This document shows, in pieces, positions 27,987 through 37,007 of a DNA stretch of 64,000 nucleotides. This stretch comes from Temperatibacter sp965603205. Its GTDB lineage: Bacteria > Pseudomonadota > Alphaproteobacteria > Sphingomonadales > Kordiimonadaceae. Location: positions 62,001-126,000 of the forward strand of contig CBFDCC010000006.1 in NCBI GenBank assembly GCA_965603205.1. The letters run 5' to 3'. How positions within the stretch are numbered: the stretch's first letter is position 1; each line of letters starts with the position of its first letter. The translations under genes and the position numbers were made by a program. The notes under the pieces are model-generated. The model worked only from the letters and a program-made list of their open reading frames with translations, was not told the DNA's origin and ran no database searches.

Positions 27987-29258
27987 CTACATCATGGATG
28001 GTAGCCATAAGACAATATTTGGCACTATAGCTATCAGCAGGGCAAAGCCTAACATGATGCAAAAGAAGGGAAAGCTAGCGCGGGCTATACGGCTGAGGCT
28101 CTCGCCCGTCATATTTTGCACAACGAATAGATTAAAACCCACTGGCGGTGTTATTTGGCTCATCTCAACAACGATGACGAGGAAAATACCAAACCACACA
28201 GGGCTGAAACCCGCTGCAACAACGATGGGCAAGGTAATTGGCAGTGTCATGACAATGGCGCTAAGGCCGTCGAGGACCATGCCTAATATAGCGTAGAAGA
28301 GTATCAATACAGCGATTAGGGCGATAGGCGACAAGCCAAATAGGGCAATTTCACTGGCAATTGCGTTTGGCAAGCCTAGGTAGGCCATCGCTTTAGATAG
28401 AAACAGAGCGCCTGTAATGATCAGGCCGATCATGGAAACTGTTTTAATGGTGCCCATTAATGCAGCCATGAGCGTATATTTATTTAAGGCGCGATCACTC
28501 ACGGCAATGATCAGCGCGCCTAAAACACCAATGATGGATGCTTCAGATGGGCTTGCAATGCCAAAATACATTGATCCGAGTACGAGTATGATTAGGCCGC
28601 CAACAGGCAATAGTTTCATTGCCCCAGCTAATTTACCTACTTGATCAGCGTCTGAGGGAATATGGCTTTTACGGCTGGCAAAGGCCACATAGGCCATATA
28701 GGCAGTGGCGAGCAGTAGGCCCGGAATGACACCCGCGATGAAAAGCTCAATGATAGAGACCTCAGCTAATACGCCGTATAGAATTAATATGATCGATGGC
28801 GGAATGAGAAAACCAAGCGTACCAGCGCCGCAGAGGCTACCCATAGCTAAATCCCTGTCATATCCGCGCTTATCAAGCTCATCCAGTGTCATGCGCCCCA
28901 CTGTGGCTGTTGTGGCAGCACTTGATCCTGAAACCGCAGCAAATAGGGTGCAGCCGATAATATTTGTGTGCAAAAGTTGTCCCGGTAGTCGGTTCATTAA
29001 CGGCGCTAGGCCCTTGAATAGATTTTCGCTGAGGCGGGTTTGAAATAATAGCTCCCCCATCAGGATGAACATCGGCAACGCAACTAGTTCTACAGCGTTG
29101 AGGCTTGCCCATAGATCAAAGGCTAATAATTTACCGATAGGCATATCACGCATAAGCTCTAATGAAATGATGCCAGTGGCTAGGAGTGCAAAACCAACCC
29201 ATAGACCAGCCCCAAGCAAGCCTAATAAGGTTAATGTAATCGTTGAAATCATACCCAT
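27987..29258 (-). CDS. TRAP transporter large permease (DctM type)
   Basis: A 423-residue, highly hydrophobic protein with about 12 transmembrane segments and the DctM-typical GSSAATTATVGRMTLDELDKRGY segment near residue 115. It is the sodium-driven transport subunit of a tripartite ATP-independent periplasmic transporter. It starts two bases after the small subunit gene stops, with a GGGGGCG ribosome-binding-like stretch. Substrate is likely an organic acid, perhaps a keto acid or amino acid from the surrounding catabolic genes. Confidence 0.94.
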   Translation of the reverse strand: MGMISTITLTLLGLLGAGLWVGFALLATGIISLELMRDMPIGKLLAFDLWASLNAVELVALPMFILMGELLFQTRLSENLFKGLAPLMNRLPGQLLHTNIIGCTLFAAVSGSSAATTATVGRMTLDELDKRGYDRDLAMGSLCGAGTLGFLIPPSIILILYGVLAEVSIIELFIAGVIPGLLLATAYMAYVAFASRKSHIPSDADQVGKLAGAMKLLPVGGLIILVLGSMYFGIASPSEASIIGVLGALIIAVSDRALNKYTLMAALMGTIKTVSMIGLIITGALFLSKAMAYLGLPNAIASEIALFGLSPIALIAVLILFYAILGMVLDGLSAIVMTLPITLPIVVAAGFSPVWFGIFLVIVVEMSQITPPVGFNLFVVQNMTGESLSRIARASFPFFCIMLGFALLIAIVPNIVLWLPSMM

Positions 29259-29260
29259 GA

Positions 29261-29776
29261 TTAAACGCCCCCGCTGATTAATGGTTGGTTGGTTAGTCGT
29301 TTAATCAGGCGTGATAACAGGCCGCAAAATAGAAAGAAAGGGCCGATGGTCAATGCCATTTGCGGAATCCATAGAGGGGTCTTTGATGTGTAATAGCTAA
29401 CCTGACCAGAATTTAACGTGCCCATTGCCCAATCAAAAAGGCTGTAAGTCATAAAACCAGCTACACAAAGCGCTATGAGGGTCATTAGAATGTCTAAGAC
29501 TCGCTCAATAGGGGGAGATAGGTGGCTGGTGATAACATTAACCCTAATATGACCGTCCACCGATAAAGTCCAGCCACTACCGAGCAGTAAAACCAGCGCA
29601 ACCATATAACCACTATATTCCAGTGCGATGGATAGGCTGATATTAAAGGCACTACGCATGATGATCTCTAGCAGACCTAGGGTAAAGAGCATGACAAGCA
29701 TGGCTGCCGCAAGATGCGCCCCAAATAAGCATACTCTATCCAGAAGTTTGGCAAGAAAATTACTGAATTTTATCAT
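29261..29776 (-). CDS. TRAP transporter small permease (DctQ type)
   Basis: A 171-residue membrane protein with four predicted hydrophobic segments, the normal size of DctQ. Typical DctQ features include the RSAFNISLSIALEYSGYMVALVLLLGSGWTL region. It stabilises the large permease. Its ATG overlaps the stop of the binding-protein gene (ATGA), so translation is coupled. Confidence 0.9.
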   Translation of the reverse strand: MIKFSNFLAKLLDRVCLFGAHLAAAMLVMLFTLGLLEIIMRSAFNISLSIALEYSGYMVALVLLLGSGWTLSVDGHIRVNVITSHLSPPIERVLDILMTLIALCVAGFMTYSLFDWAMGTLNSGQVSYYTSKTPLWIPQMALTIGPFFLFCGLLSRLIKRLTNQPLISGGV

Positions 29777-30828
29777 TGCTGCTGCTCCTGATCAGGAAAG
29801 GGATAACTATCTGCTTTGCCATCAGCTTTATCCTTTAGGTATTTACTGATAATCAAATCAGCGCCTTGAATATCTCTTCTAAAATCTACCCACATTGGGT
29901 TTGCTGCATCGCGCATCTCGTTGATCAATGTTTGGCTAGGCGTAACGACCGTTATGCCATTTGCCTTTAAGACTTGTAATTTATCTAGATCATCTGCCTT
30001 TGATATATGCCAAAAATCAGGTTCCATATCCTTGGCAACGGCGTTGACTATTTTTTTCAAATCAGCAGGTAGTTTATCCCAGCTATCCTTATTAACCGCC
30101 ATGATGTTGGATATCCACATATGATTGGTACGGTAGATATGGCTGACAAATTCCCAGTATTTTTGTGCTGCCCCCGTTGTTGTGCTGGTCATAGTGGCGT
30201 CTAATGCGCCGCTAGCCAACGCAGGTACAACGTCAGGGCTAGGGATTTGCATTGCAGCCATACCAAGGCGCTCCATAAGCTCTGATGATGTTTTATCATA
30301 GGTGCGAATTTTTTTGCCTGCTAGCTCAGACAGAGTGCTGATTGTATGTTTGGTATAAATATTCTGATTTGGCCAAGGGGTAATATACATGGGGATGATA
30401 TTATGACGCGCGAGTGCGTCCGCAACGGCAGGGCGAAGATGGTTATAAAGTAATGCTAACTCATTATGGTTGCTCACAAGGAAGGGCAGGGATTCAAGGC
30501 CTAAGATTGGCTCTAAACCTACTTGCTGAAAGCCAGGGAGATCCGCCATGTCAACAATGCCTTCACCAACCGCGCGCATGCTCTCAGCACCCTTTATACC
30601 AAGCACCGCACCGACGTGAACATTTATAACTAATCGTCCATTTGTCTCTTCCTTTACGCGCTTGGCAAATTTCATCGCATTCTGACTATGGAATACTTTA
30701 CTGCTCCACGGTAGGGATAAATCCCAAACATATTCAGCAGTATCATTAGTTTTTTGATCACAGCTAGCAGCTGCTAATCCGATGACTATAAATAGAATAG
30801 CTAGTTTAAATTTTTGTGTAATGGTCAC
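29773..30828 (-). CDS. TRAP transporter substrate-binding protein (DctP type)
   Basis: A 351-residue extracytoplasmic binding protein, first gene of the TRAP operon. The start is a GTG at 30828 with GGGAGA 6 nt upstream; the longer frame to 30870 lacks support. An N-terminal signal ending in LAAASC suggests a lipoprotein with Cys as the lipidated residue. DctP-like segments: AEGIVDMADLPGFQ and EKIRTYDKTSSELMERLG-like region ending in ALASGALDATMTS. Substrate unknown; DctP proteins usually bind carboxylates through a conserved arginine. Confidence 0.92.
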   Translation of the reverse strand: MTITQKFKLAILFIVIGLAAASCDQKTNDTAEYVWDLSLPWSSKVFHSQNAMKFAKRVKEETNGRLVINVHVGAVLGIKGAESMRAVGEGIVDMADLPGFQQVGLEPILGLESLPFLVSNHNELALLYNHLRPAVADALARHNIIPMYITPWPNQNIYTKHTISTLSELAGKKIRTYDKTSSELMERLGMAAMQIPSPDVVPALASGALDATMTSTTTGAAQKYWEFVSHIYRTNHMWISNIMAVNKDSWDKLPADLKKIVNAVAKDMEPDFWHISKADDLDKLQVLKANGITVVTPSQTLINEMRDAANPMWVDFRRDIQGADLIISKYLKDKADGKADSYPFPDQEQQQ

Positions 30829-31016
30829 ATATGTTCTCCCAATACTTGTTAGGATATGGATATCCACCATGAGAGCAAGATTAATTTAGTAAGAAGTGCA
30901 ATATAGTGGATAGAAGGTCTGTAGCCCTTCGTATAAAAAATACTCAGATCATTGCATTTATTGTTAAAACCCGTTATGTCCGCTTCAAATATAATTTGAT
31001 TATGGAGTAGTGAGCC

Positions 31017-32600
31017 TTGGCCCATGAAGATGTCATCCAAAAACGCCGCACCTTTGCGATTATTGCGCACCCTGATGCGGGTAAAACTACGCTAACAGAA
31101 AAATTGCTGTTATTTGGTGGCGCTATTCAGCTTGCGGGTGAAGTAAAAGCCAAGGGTGATAGGCGTCGGGCGCGCTCTGATTGGATGAAGGTCGAGCAAG
31201 AACGCGGTATTTCTGTGGCCTCATCGGTGATGACATTCAATTACGCTGATAAAACGTTCAATCTACTTGATACGCCTGGACACGAGGATTTCTCAGAAGA
31301 TACCTATCGCACATTATCGGCCGTAGATAGCGCCGTTATGGTACTAGATGCTGCCAAAGGTATTGAGGCCCAAACACTAAAGCTGTTTGAAGTTTGTCGT
31401 ATGCGCGACATGCCTATCATGACATTCATTAATAAAATGGACCGTGAAGCGCTTGATCCATTCGAGCTTTTAGATGAAGTAGAAAAAAAACTAGCCTTAG
31501 ATGTAACACCAGCCAGTTGGCCCATTGGTATGGGCCGTAATTTCTTGGGCTGTTATGATCTGATTGCCGATGAATTAATATTATTTGATCGTGGTAAAGG
31601 TGAGAAAATAAAAGAAAGCATTCAATGCGTAGGTCTTGATGATCCTCAAATTGACGCATTTTTGCCAGAAGACGCTGCTGCCAAGTTACGTGAAGATATT
31701 GAGATGGTGCGAGAGCTATGTCCAAAGTTTGACCAGCAGGCATATCTAGAAGGCACTATGACGCCTGTTTATTTTGGTTCAGCGGTCAATACATTCGGTG
31801 TGCAAGAGCTGCTTAAAGGGCTAGCAATGAACGCGCCTAGTCCAAAATTTGGCAAGGCTATTGAGCGGCTTGTTGATCCAACAGAGTCTAAATGCACTGG
31901 TTTTGTGTTTAAAATTCAGGCGAATATGGATCCAAAACACCGTGACCGCATCGCCTTTTTCCGCGTGGTGTCTGGACGGTTTAAAAAAGGTATCAAGTTA
32001 AAACATGTGCGTAGCGGCAAGGTTATGGCTATCCACAATGCACAGCTGTTCTTAGCGCAGGACCGCGCCATTGCAGAGGAAGCTTTTGCTGGTGATATCA
32101 TAGGCATCCCAAATCACGGTAATTTACGCATTGGTGATACGCTGAGTGAGAGTGAAATTCTTCATTATACGGGCGTGCCGTCTTTTGCGCCTGAGATGTT
32201 GCAAAAAGTACGAGCTGAAGACCCTATGAAAGCCAAGCATTTAGGGCGTGCGCTAGAGCAGTTAGCAGAAGAGGGTGCTGCGCGTGTCTTTAAGCCGACT
32301 ATGGGTAGCGATTGGGTTGTTGGTGTTGTTGGCGCTCTGCAGTTTGAAGTGTTAGCTGACCGTATTCGCACAGAATATGAAGTGCCGTGTAAGTTTGAGC
32401 ATACAACCCTATTAACCGCAGAATGGATTGAAGGCGATGCACGTCAGTTAAAGAAGTTTACCGATAATAATAGGGCTTCTATGGCGGTAGATCACGCTGG
32501 CGCACCCGTCTATCTAGCGCGTAATTCATGGCATCTAGATAAAGCTAAGGATGATTATCCTGATCTTAAATTCTTGAAAATCAAAGAAGAAATTTATTAA
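31017..32600 (+). CDS. prfC: Peptide chain release factor 3
   Basis: A 527-residue GTPase that recycles RF1/RF2 from terminating ribosomes. The GTP-binding motifs are clear: AHPDAGKTT (G1), DTPGHEDFS (G3), NKMD (G4). The length matches RF3. Translation appears to start at TTG 31017 (M-A-H-E-D-V) with GGAG about 9 nt upstream, since no in-frame ATG exists near the conserved N-terminus. It is transcribed alone, divergent from the TRAP operon. Confidence 0.96.
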   Translation: MAHEDVIQKRRTFAIIAHPDAGKTTLTEKLLLFGGAIQLAGEVKAKGDRRRARSDWMKVEQERGISVASSVMTFNYADKTFNLLDTPGHEDFSEDTYRTLSAVDSAVMVLDAAKGIEAQTLKLFEVCRMRDMPIMTFINKMDREALDPFELLDEVEKKLALDVTPASWPIGMGRNFLGCYDLIADELILFDRGKGEKIKESIQCVGLDDPQIDAFLPEDAAAKLREDIEMVRELCPKFDQQAYLEGTMTPVYFGSAVNTFGVQELLKGLAMNAPSPKFGKAIERLVDPTESKCTGFVFKIQANMDPKHRDRIAFFRVVSGRFKKGIKLKHVRSGKVMAIHNAQLFLAQDRAIAEEAFAGDIIGIPNHGNLRIGDTLSESEILHYTGVPSFAPEMLQKVRAEDPMKAKHLGRALEQLAEEGAARVFKPTMGSDWVVGVVGALQFEVLADRIRTEYEVPCKFEHTTLLTAEWIEGDARQLKKFTDNNRASMAVDHAGAPVYLARNSWHLDKAKDDYPDLKFLKIKEEIY

Positions 32601-32623
32601 TATTCTTTAAGTTTTTAATTTTA

Positions 32624-32643
32624 TGGCATTAGGAATAATGCCA
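32624..32643. other. Perfect hairpin with GGAA tetraloop between prfC and the SMP-30-like gene
   Basis: TGGCATTA-GGAA-TAATGCCA: an 8-bp perfect stem with a GNRA-class tetraloop. No T-tract follows, so it is either a weak terminator/processing signal after prfC or part of the leader of the next gene. Confidence 0.45.
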
Positions 32644-32676
32644 AGATAGTCTCTTAACTTCAAAAGGGATACTTTC

Positions 32677-33738
32677 ATGAAGAAATCTATTTATAGTCTA
32701 TTAGTGATTGTTGGCGTGTTCTTATTATGGCCATCACCAATAGACCCTATTGCTTGGAACGCGCCTGTGGATAAGGGGTTTACGGGGGCGTTTAAATCTA
32801 ATGATCTACTGACCACGGCTAGATTAATACCCATTACGGATGGCCTTGGCCCTGAGACTGTTATACTAGGCCCTGATGGCCATCTTTACGGCGGCCTGCA
32901 AGACGGACGTATCATTAGGTATATAGAGGGTAAGGGCTTTGAAAATTTTGTGACGATTGAGGGGGGTAGACCGCTTGGTCTAGCCTTTGACCATGCTGGC
33001 ACATTAATTGTGGCTGATGCATGGAAAGGCTTATTGAGTATTGCCAGCTCAGGTGAAAAAATGACTCTCTCGACTGAGGCAGAGGGTGTGCCATTTGCTT
33101 TTGCAGATGATTTGGCCATCACGTCTGATGGCATTATCTATTTTTCAGATGCTAGTTCAAAATTTGGTCAGAGTGACTTTCGTCTAGATTTGTTGGAGGC
33201 ACGCCCTAATGGCCGCCTATTAAAATATGATCCTATAACGTTAGAGACCACAGTGATCATGCGAGATTTATATTTTGCTAATGGTGTTGCCTTGAGTAAG
33301 GATGAGGACTTTGTTCTTGTCAATGAAACGGGACGCTACAGAATAAAACGATATTGGTTAAAAGGGGATAAAATTGGTACTTCTGATATATTCATTGATA
33401 ACTTACCGGGGTTTCCTGATGGTTTAACAAGTAATGGCAAGGGTTTGTTTTGGCTCGCTATTCCCTCGCCGAGGAGTGCTGATTTAGATGAGGCTCATAA
33501 GAGACCATTCTTGAAATCTATATCTGCTACATTACCAAAGAATATGCAGCCACAGGCAATTCCATATGGTGCGATTTTTGGTCTAAATGAAGCGGGGGAA
33601 GTGGTTGCTAACTTTCAAGATACTTCTGGTGAAGCCGTCTATATGGTGACAGCCGTCACACAAGACGGTAATAAATTATATATAGGCAGTTTAGACGCAG
33701 CGCAGATGGTTATATTTGATCTGCCTGCAAGTCATTAA
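32677..33738 (+). CDS. SMP-30/strictosidine-synthase-like beta-propeller protein
   Basis: A 353-residue protein with an N-terminal membrane anchor or signal (residues 4-20, hydrophobic) followed by a six-bladed beta-propeller like those of gluconolactonase/regucalcin and APMAP. The segments FADDLAITSDGIIYFSDAS (near 145) and FANGVALSKDEDFVLVNET are characteristic of the strictosidine synthase-like branch. Such proteins are usually metal-dependent lactonases or arylesterases, but the catalytic assignment here is inference. Its stop overlaps the converging fliP stop by 4 bp. Confidence 0.85.
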   Translation: MKKSIYSLLVIVGVFLLWPSPIDPIAWNAPVDKGFTGAFKSNDLLTTARLIPITDGLGPETVILGPDGHLYGGLQDGRIIRYIEGKGFENFVTIEGGRPLGLAFDHAGTLIVADAWKGLLSIASSGEKMTLSTEAEGVPFAFADDLAITSDGIIYFSDASSKFGQSDFRLDLLEARPNGRLLKYDPITLETTVIMRDLYFANGVALSKDEDFVLVNETGRYRIKRYWLKGDKIGTSDIFIDNLPGFPDGLTSNGKGLFWLAIPSPRSADLDEAHKRPFLKSISATLPKNMQPQAIPYGAIFGLNEAGEVVANFQDTSGEAVYMVTAVTQDGNKLYIGSLDAAQMVIFDLPASH

Positions 33739-34547
33739 ACACCAGGTGGCATTGGCACATTAAAGCTTTGCACTAATGAGCCAACCACAAGGTGCCAGCC
33801 ATCAACAAGCACAAAGAATATAATCTTAAATGGTAGGGCAATCATAATGGGGGGTAGCATCATCATTCCCATGGACATGAGGATTGAGGCAACGACCATA
33901 TCAATCACAATGAACGGAATGAAAAGCAGAAAGCCAATCTCAAACCCGCGTCGAAGCTCACTAATCATAAAGGCTGGAATTAGGGCCGTAATAGCAATAT
34001 CCTGAGGGTTGGCAGGTGTTTCCATTTTGCCAAGGTCCAAGAATAAGGCCACATCTTCATTGCGAACTTGGGCTAACATGAAGTTTTTCATGGGTATTAT
34101 GCCGCGCGTATAGGCCTCAGCCCCGTCGATTTCTTCATTCACCATGGGGTCAATGCTCTGCTGCCATATCTCTGTAAAAGTAGGTGTCATGATATAGCCC
34201 GTTAAGAACATGGCTAAAGACACCATAACCATGTTTGGTGGTGTAGACTGTGTACCCATGGCACTGCGCAATAGAGAGAAAACAATTATTAACCGAGTAA
34301 AGCTGGTCATCATAATCATTATAGAAGGAGCTACACTTAACACTGTTAGCATCAAGATCATCTGAACTACGCGACCACTTAACAGTGATCCTTCACTGCC
34401 TAAATCCAAACTAAGGGATTGAGCCATGCTTGGTGAAGCCACCATAATGGCAAGAAGTAAACCTGAAGCAAGGGCAGCGAGCATAAACTTCATATGCTTT
34501 TTAATTTGCTGCTTAAGAGTATCCAATTTTGTATGATTAGATGTCAT
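33735..34547 (-). CDS. fliP: Flagellar type III export protein FliP
   Basis: Core membrane component of the flagellar export gate. About 270 residues with a cleavable N-terminal signal segment (MLAALASGLLLAIMVASPSMAQ) and typical FliP segments: MMTSFTRLIIVFSLLRSAMGTQ, PNMVMVSLAMFLT and the PFIVIDMVVASILMSMGMMMLPP C-terminal region. The start is uncertain: ATG 34547 is used, GTG 34562 is upstream and ATG 34493 would directly begin the signal sequence. It overlaps the end of fliO, so the two are coupled. Confidence 0.95.
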   Translation of the reverse strand: MTSNHTKLDTLKQQIKKHMKFMLAALASGLLLAIMVASPSMAQSLSLDLGSEGSLLSGRVVQMILMLTVLSVAPSIMIMMTSFTRLIIVFSLLRSAMGTQSTPPNMVMVSLAMFLTGYIMTPTFTEIWQQSIDPMVNEEIDGAEAYTRGIIPMKNFMLAQVRNEDVALFLDLGKMETPANPQDIAITALIPAFMISELRRGFEIGFLLFIPFIVIDMVVASILMSMGMMMLPPIMIALPFKIIFFVLVDGWHLVVGSLVQSFNVPMPPGV

Positions 34548-34827
34548 TAGGTTTAATCTCACTCACTGTTTGGTCATTATCTAACCTTCTTATACCATGT
34601 TGGCCAACACCCAAAAGATATTCTGTTTCTTTAACTTTGACTAACACAAGTTTATTTTGTGTGTCGAGTTGCTTTGTCTCAATGACATTGATCTCAGAGT
34701 TTGTTTTATTTTTAAAAGAAATCTGCCCAGGTATTATGTTTGATTTTTTAAATAGCCATGCAATAGCAAAGATGAGTCCTAGCACGAAAAAAAGGCCTGT
34801 TACGGCACTCATGATATCAGTTTCCAT
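34537..34827 (-). CDS. fliO: Flagellar biosynthesis protein FliO
   Basis: A 96-residue protein with a single N-terminal transmembrane segment (about residues 8-26), a lysine stretch on the cytoplasmic side and a small C-terminal beta domain with ETKQLDTQNKLVLVKVKETEYLLGVG, the FliO pattern. FliO assists FliP assembly. It sits directly before fliP, as in most flagellar operons. Confidence 0.87.
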   Translation of the reverse strand: METDIMSAVTGLFFVLGLIFAIAWLFKKSNIIPGQISFKNKTNSEINVIETKQLDTQNKLVLVKVKETEYLLGVGQHGIRRLDNDQTVSEIKPNDI

Positions 34828-34848
34828 AATCGTCCTCCTTTACTTTTA

Positions 34849-35250
34849 TTAAGATGACTTAACATCAATGATAGGTGATGCCAAATTTACTTCATCTTGA
34901 CCAGACATTTTTTCGGATGCTCTTTGCTCGGCAGTTTTTGATAGGTCTACCTGATCATTATTGCTTAAGTTGTTCGAATTTAAGTTTGCGCGGTAAATAT
35001 ATTCTAGAATTTGGCTGATGGCTGATAAAGCTTCTAAAGGGACTGGGCTTTCAATGTCTAACTCATGCAATATCTCCGTTAACTCTTTGTCTTGCCGAAC
35101 TTTTACATTGTTTTCAAAGGCAATATCTAATATGCGTTCGGCCAATGCGCCGCTGCCTTTTGCCGTGACGTGTGCAGGGTTATTGTGCCCTGTTTTTTGA
35201 ACCGCAACAGCTTTTTTATAATTACTTGGATCATGTTTATCTGAAGTCAT
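34849..35250 (-). CDS. FlhB C-terminal-domain-like protein (FhlB/YlqH type)
   Basis: A 133-residue soluble protein resembling the cytoplasmic domain of FlhB after its cleavage site: KGSGALAERILDIAFENNVKVRQDKELTEILHELDIESPVPLEALSAISQILEYIYR matches the end of FlhB. It lacks membrane segments and the NPTH autocleavage motif (NNPAHVT is only a vague echo). Such FlhB2/FhlB proteins occur beside flagellar genes and may substitute for or modulate the FlhB switch. The last 40 residues are polar and probably disordered. It precedes fliO with a 21-bp gap. Confidence 0.83.
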   Translation of the reverse strand: MTSDKHDPSNYKKAVAVQKTGHNNPAHVTAKGSGALAERILDIAFENNVKVRQDKELTEILHELDIESPVPLEALSAISQILEYIYRANLNSNNLSNNDQVDLSKTAEQRASEKMSGQDEVNLASPIIDVKSS

Positions 35251-35389
35251 GTAGTTCCCTTTGGTGTAATTTGCGCATTAAAACATTGAGAATCAAGCAT
35301 AATTTCTATTGAAACCTACTTTAAAATGTGATTCTCTGCATCTGTAGGCAACTTGTTAACTAATTTTAGTGTATGATAGGTCTATGAAC

Positions 35390-35405
35390 TGGAATGAAAT
35401 GTGCA
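35390..35405 (+). promoter_or_regulatory. Possible sigma-54 promoter of the flgB operon
   Basis: TGGAATGAAATGTGCA keeps the invariant GG-N10-GC of sigma-54 promoters and most of the flanking consensus (TGG at -24, TGCA at -12). It lies about 50 bp before flgB. Sigma-54 control of flagellar middle genes is known in alphaproteobacteria such as Caulobacter; use here is inferred. Confidence 0.4.
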
Positions 35406-35455
35406 TAGTAATATTTAAATGAATAATGGATTTTGCATTTTAACGGAGGGTCATA

Positions 35456-35884
35456 ATGGACCTGAATAATATATCAGTAATGTCATCGCTGAAGCAGCGG
35501 ATGAAATGGTTGACTGAAAATCAAAAGACTATTTCTCGGAATGTGTCTAATGCTAATACGCCAGGGTTTCGTGCTAAAGCGCTTCAGGATCAAAATTTCT
35601 CTAACTTGGTTGAAAAGGTGCAGAATGATCGCGGTCATGCATCAGTGCCAAATGTGAAGATGCGCATGTCAAATCCAAAGCATATGAATGCGCAAGGTAA
35701 AACTGGTAGTGCATATAAGCTGAATGAAGTTGAAGGCAATGAAGAAAGTGCTGATGGTAACTCTGTTGTGTTAGAGCGTGAAATGCTCAAACTTGCTGAT
35801 AACCAGATGCAGTATAAGATGATGGTGGGCTTGTATAAAAAGAATATGGGTATTTTAAAGGCTGCACTCGGTAAGGGTAAATAA
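35456..35884 (+). CDS. flgB: Flagellar basal-body rod protein FlgB
   Basis: A proximal rod protein, 142 residues. The N-terminal stretch NQKTISRNVSNANTPGFRAK (about residues 22-42) is the conserved flagellar rod signature, and the C-terminal helix with MLKLADNQMQYKMMVGLY is typical. GGAGG precedes the ATG. First gene of the rightward operon flgB-flgC-fliE-fliQ-fliR-flhB-cckA. Confidence 0.96.
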   Translation: MDLNNISVMSSLKQRMKWLTENQKTISRNVSNANTPGFRAKALQDQNFSNLVEKVQNDRGHASVPNVKMRMSNPKHMNAQGKTGSAYKLNEVEGNEESADGNSVVLEREMLKLADNQMQYKMMVGLYKKNMGILKAALGKGK

Positions 35885-35952
35885 ATAACCCTAGCTAAAT
35901 TGTGCGTAGTGATTAAAGTTGTGATAAGATTGAGTTTATCAGGAGATAAGAA

Positions 35953-36360
35953 ATGGAATTAACTAAAGCAATGTTGGCATCAGCCTCTGGTTTGCGTGCG
36001 CAATCTGTGAGGATGCGTGTCATTTCAGAAAACTTGGCCAACCAAGATTCTATTGCCCTCAAGCCTGGTGGTGAGCCATATCGTCGCAAAATAGTATCGT
36101 TTGGCACGGAACTTGATCGTGAAATGGGCGTAACTGTTGTTAAGGCCAATGGTATCAGCTATGATCAGTCAAAATTTGGTAAAAATCATGATCCTGGTAA
36201 TCCTGCAGCCGATAAGGATGGTTATGTGCTTAAATCAAATGTTAATGGCTTGATTGAAATGATGGATATGCGTCAGGCACAAAGGTCATATCAGTCTAAC
36301 TTAAATGCACTAGAGGGCACTAGGCGTATGGCCACAATGACCCTAGATCTGCTGAGATAA
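35953..36360 (+). CDS. flgC: Flagellar basal-body rod protein FlgC
   Basis: Rod protein of 135 residues with the signature SGLRAQSVRMRVISENLANQDS at the N-terminus and a C-terminal coiled-coil helix (MMDMRQAQRSYQSNLNALE). Follows flgB after 68 bp with an AGGAG ribosome-binding site. Confidence 0.96.
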   Translation: MELTKAMLASASGLRAQSVRMRVISENLANQDSIALKPGGEPYRRKIVSFGTELDREMGVTVVKANGISYDQSKFGKNHDPGNPAADKDGYVLKSNVNGLIEMMDMRQAQRSYQSNLNALEGTRRMATMTLDLLR

Positions 36361-36376
36361 AGAGGGAAGTTATAAT

Positions 36377-36700
36377 ATGTCTATAAATCCAATTAATGCG
36401 AATAACGCATATGCTCAAGCGCTGAAAAGTGCAGTGAGCACTAGTCCATCATTTGGTAATGCTGATGGGGCATCTGGGCCTTCATCGGCTTTTGCGGCAA
36501 TTGTTGAGGATAGTATATCTGGGATAACTGAGGCTACTAAAAAGGCCGAAGTTGTTAGTGCTCAAGCGGTAGCTGGCAATGCTGATCTTGTGGATGTTGT
36601 CACAGCAGTTTCTAACGCAGAACATGTGGTGTCAACAGTAACGACAGTTCGAGATTCGGTTATGAAGGCCTATAATGATATTTTAAAGATGCCTATTTAA
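36377..36700 (+). CDS. fliE: Flagellar hook-basal body protein FliE
   Basis: A 107-residue protein connecting the MS ring to the rod. The C-terminal half (ADLVDVVTAVSNAEHVVSTVTTVRDSVMKAYNDILKMPI) follows the FliE pattern, including the final MPI. The N-terminus is serine/alanine-rich and variable. Its place right after flgC is the standard order. Confidence 0.94.
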   Translation: MSINPINANNAYAQALKSAVSTSPSFGNADGASGPSSAFAAIVEDSISGITEATKKAEVVSAQAVAGNADLVDVVTAVSNAEHVVSTVTTVRDSVMKAYNDILKMPI

Positions 36701-36739
36701 AAATTCTGTAACGAGTAGACATACCAAAAGGGTAAATAT

Positions 36740-37003
36740 ATGACGGGTGCAGATGTTCTTGAAGTTGGGCAGGATGCTATCGTAACGCTTCTGCTAATCT
36801 GTGGTCCGGTATTGGGCGTCGGTTTGACCGTAGGTGTTACGGTTGCGCTTTTTCAGACATTGACATCTATTAATGAAATGACACTGACATTTGTGCCTAA
36901 GGTTTTTGCTGTTTTCGTAACATTATTATATTCTCTTCCATATTTTGGGCGCCTTCTAATGGGATTTATGGATCGTATATCCGAGCGTATTGCAGGAGGC
37001 TAA
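36740..37003 (+). CDS. fliQ: Flagellar export protein FliQ
   Basis: An 87-residue membrane protein with two transmembrane helices (about 15-38 and 55-75) and the segment VALFQTLTSINEMTLTFVPK typical of FliQ. Part of the export gate with FliP and FliR. Confidence 0.95.
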   Translation: MTGADVLEVGQDAIVTLLLICGPVLGVGLTVGVTVALFQTLTSINEMTLTFVPKVFAVFVTLLYSLPYFGRLLMGFMDRISERIAGG

Positions 37004-37007
37004 TTGA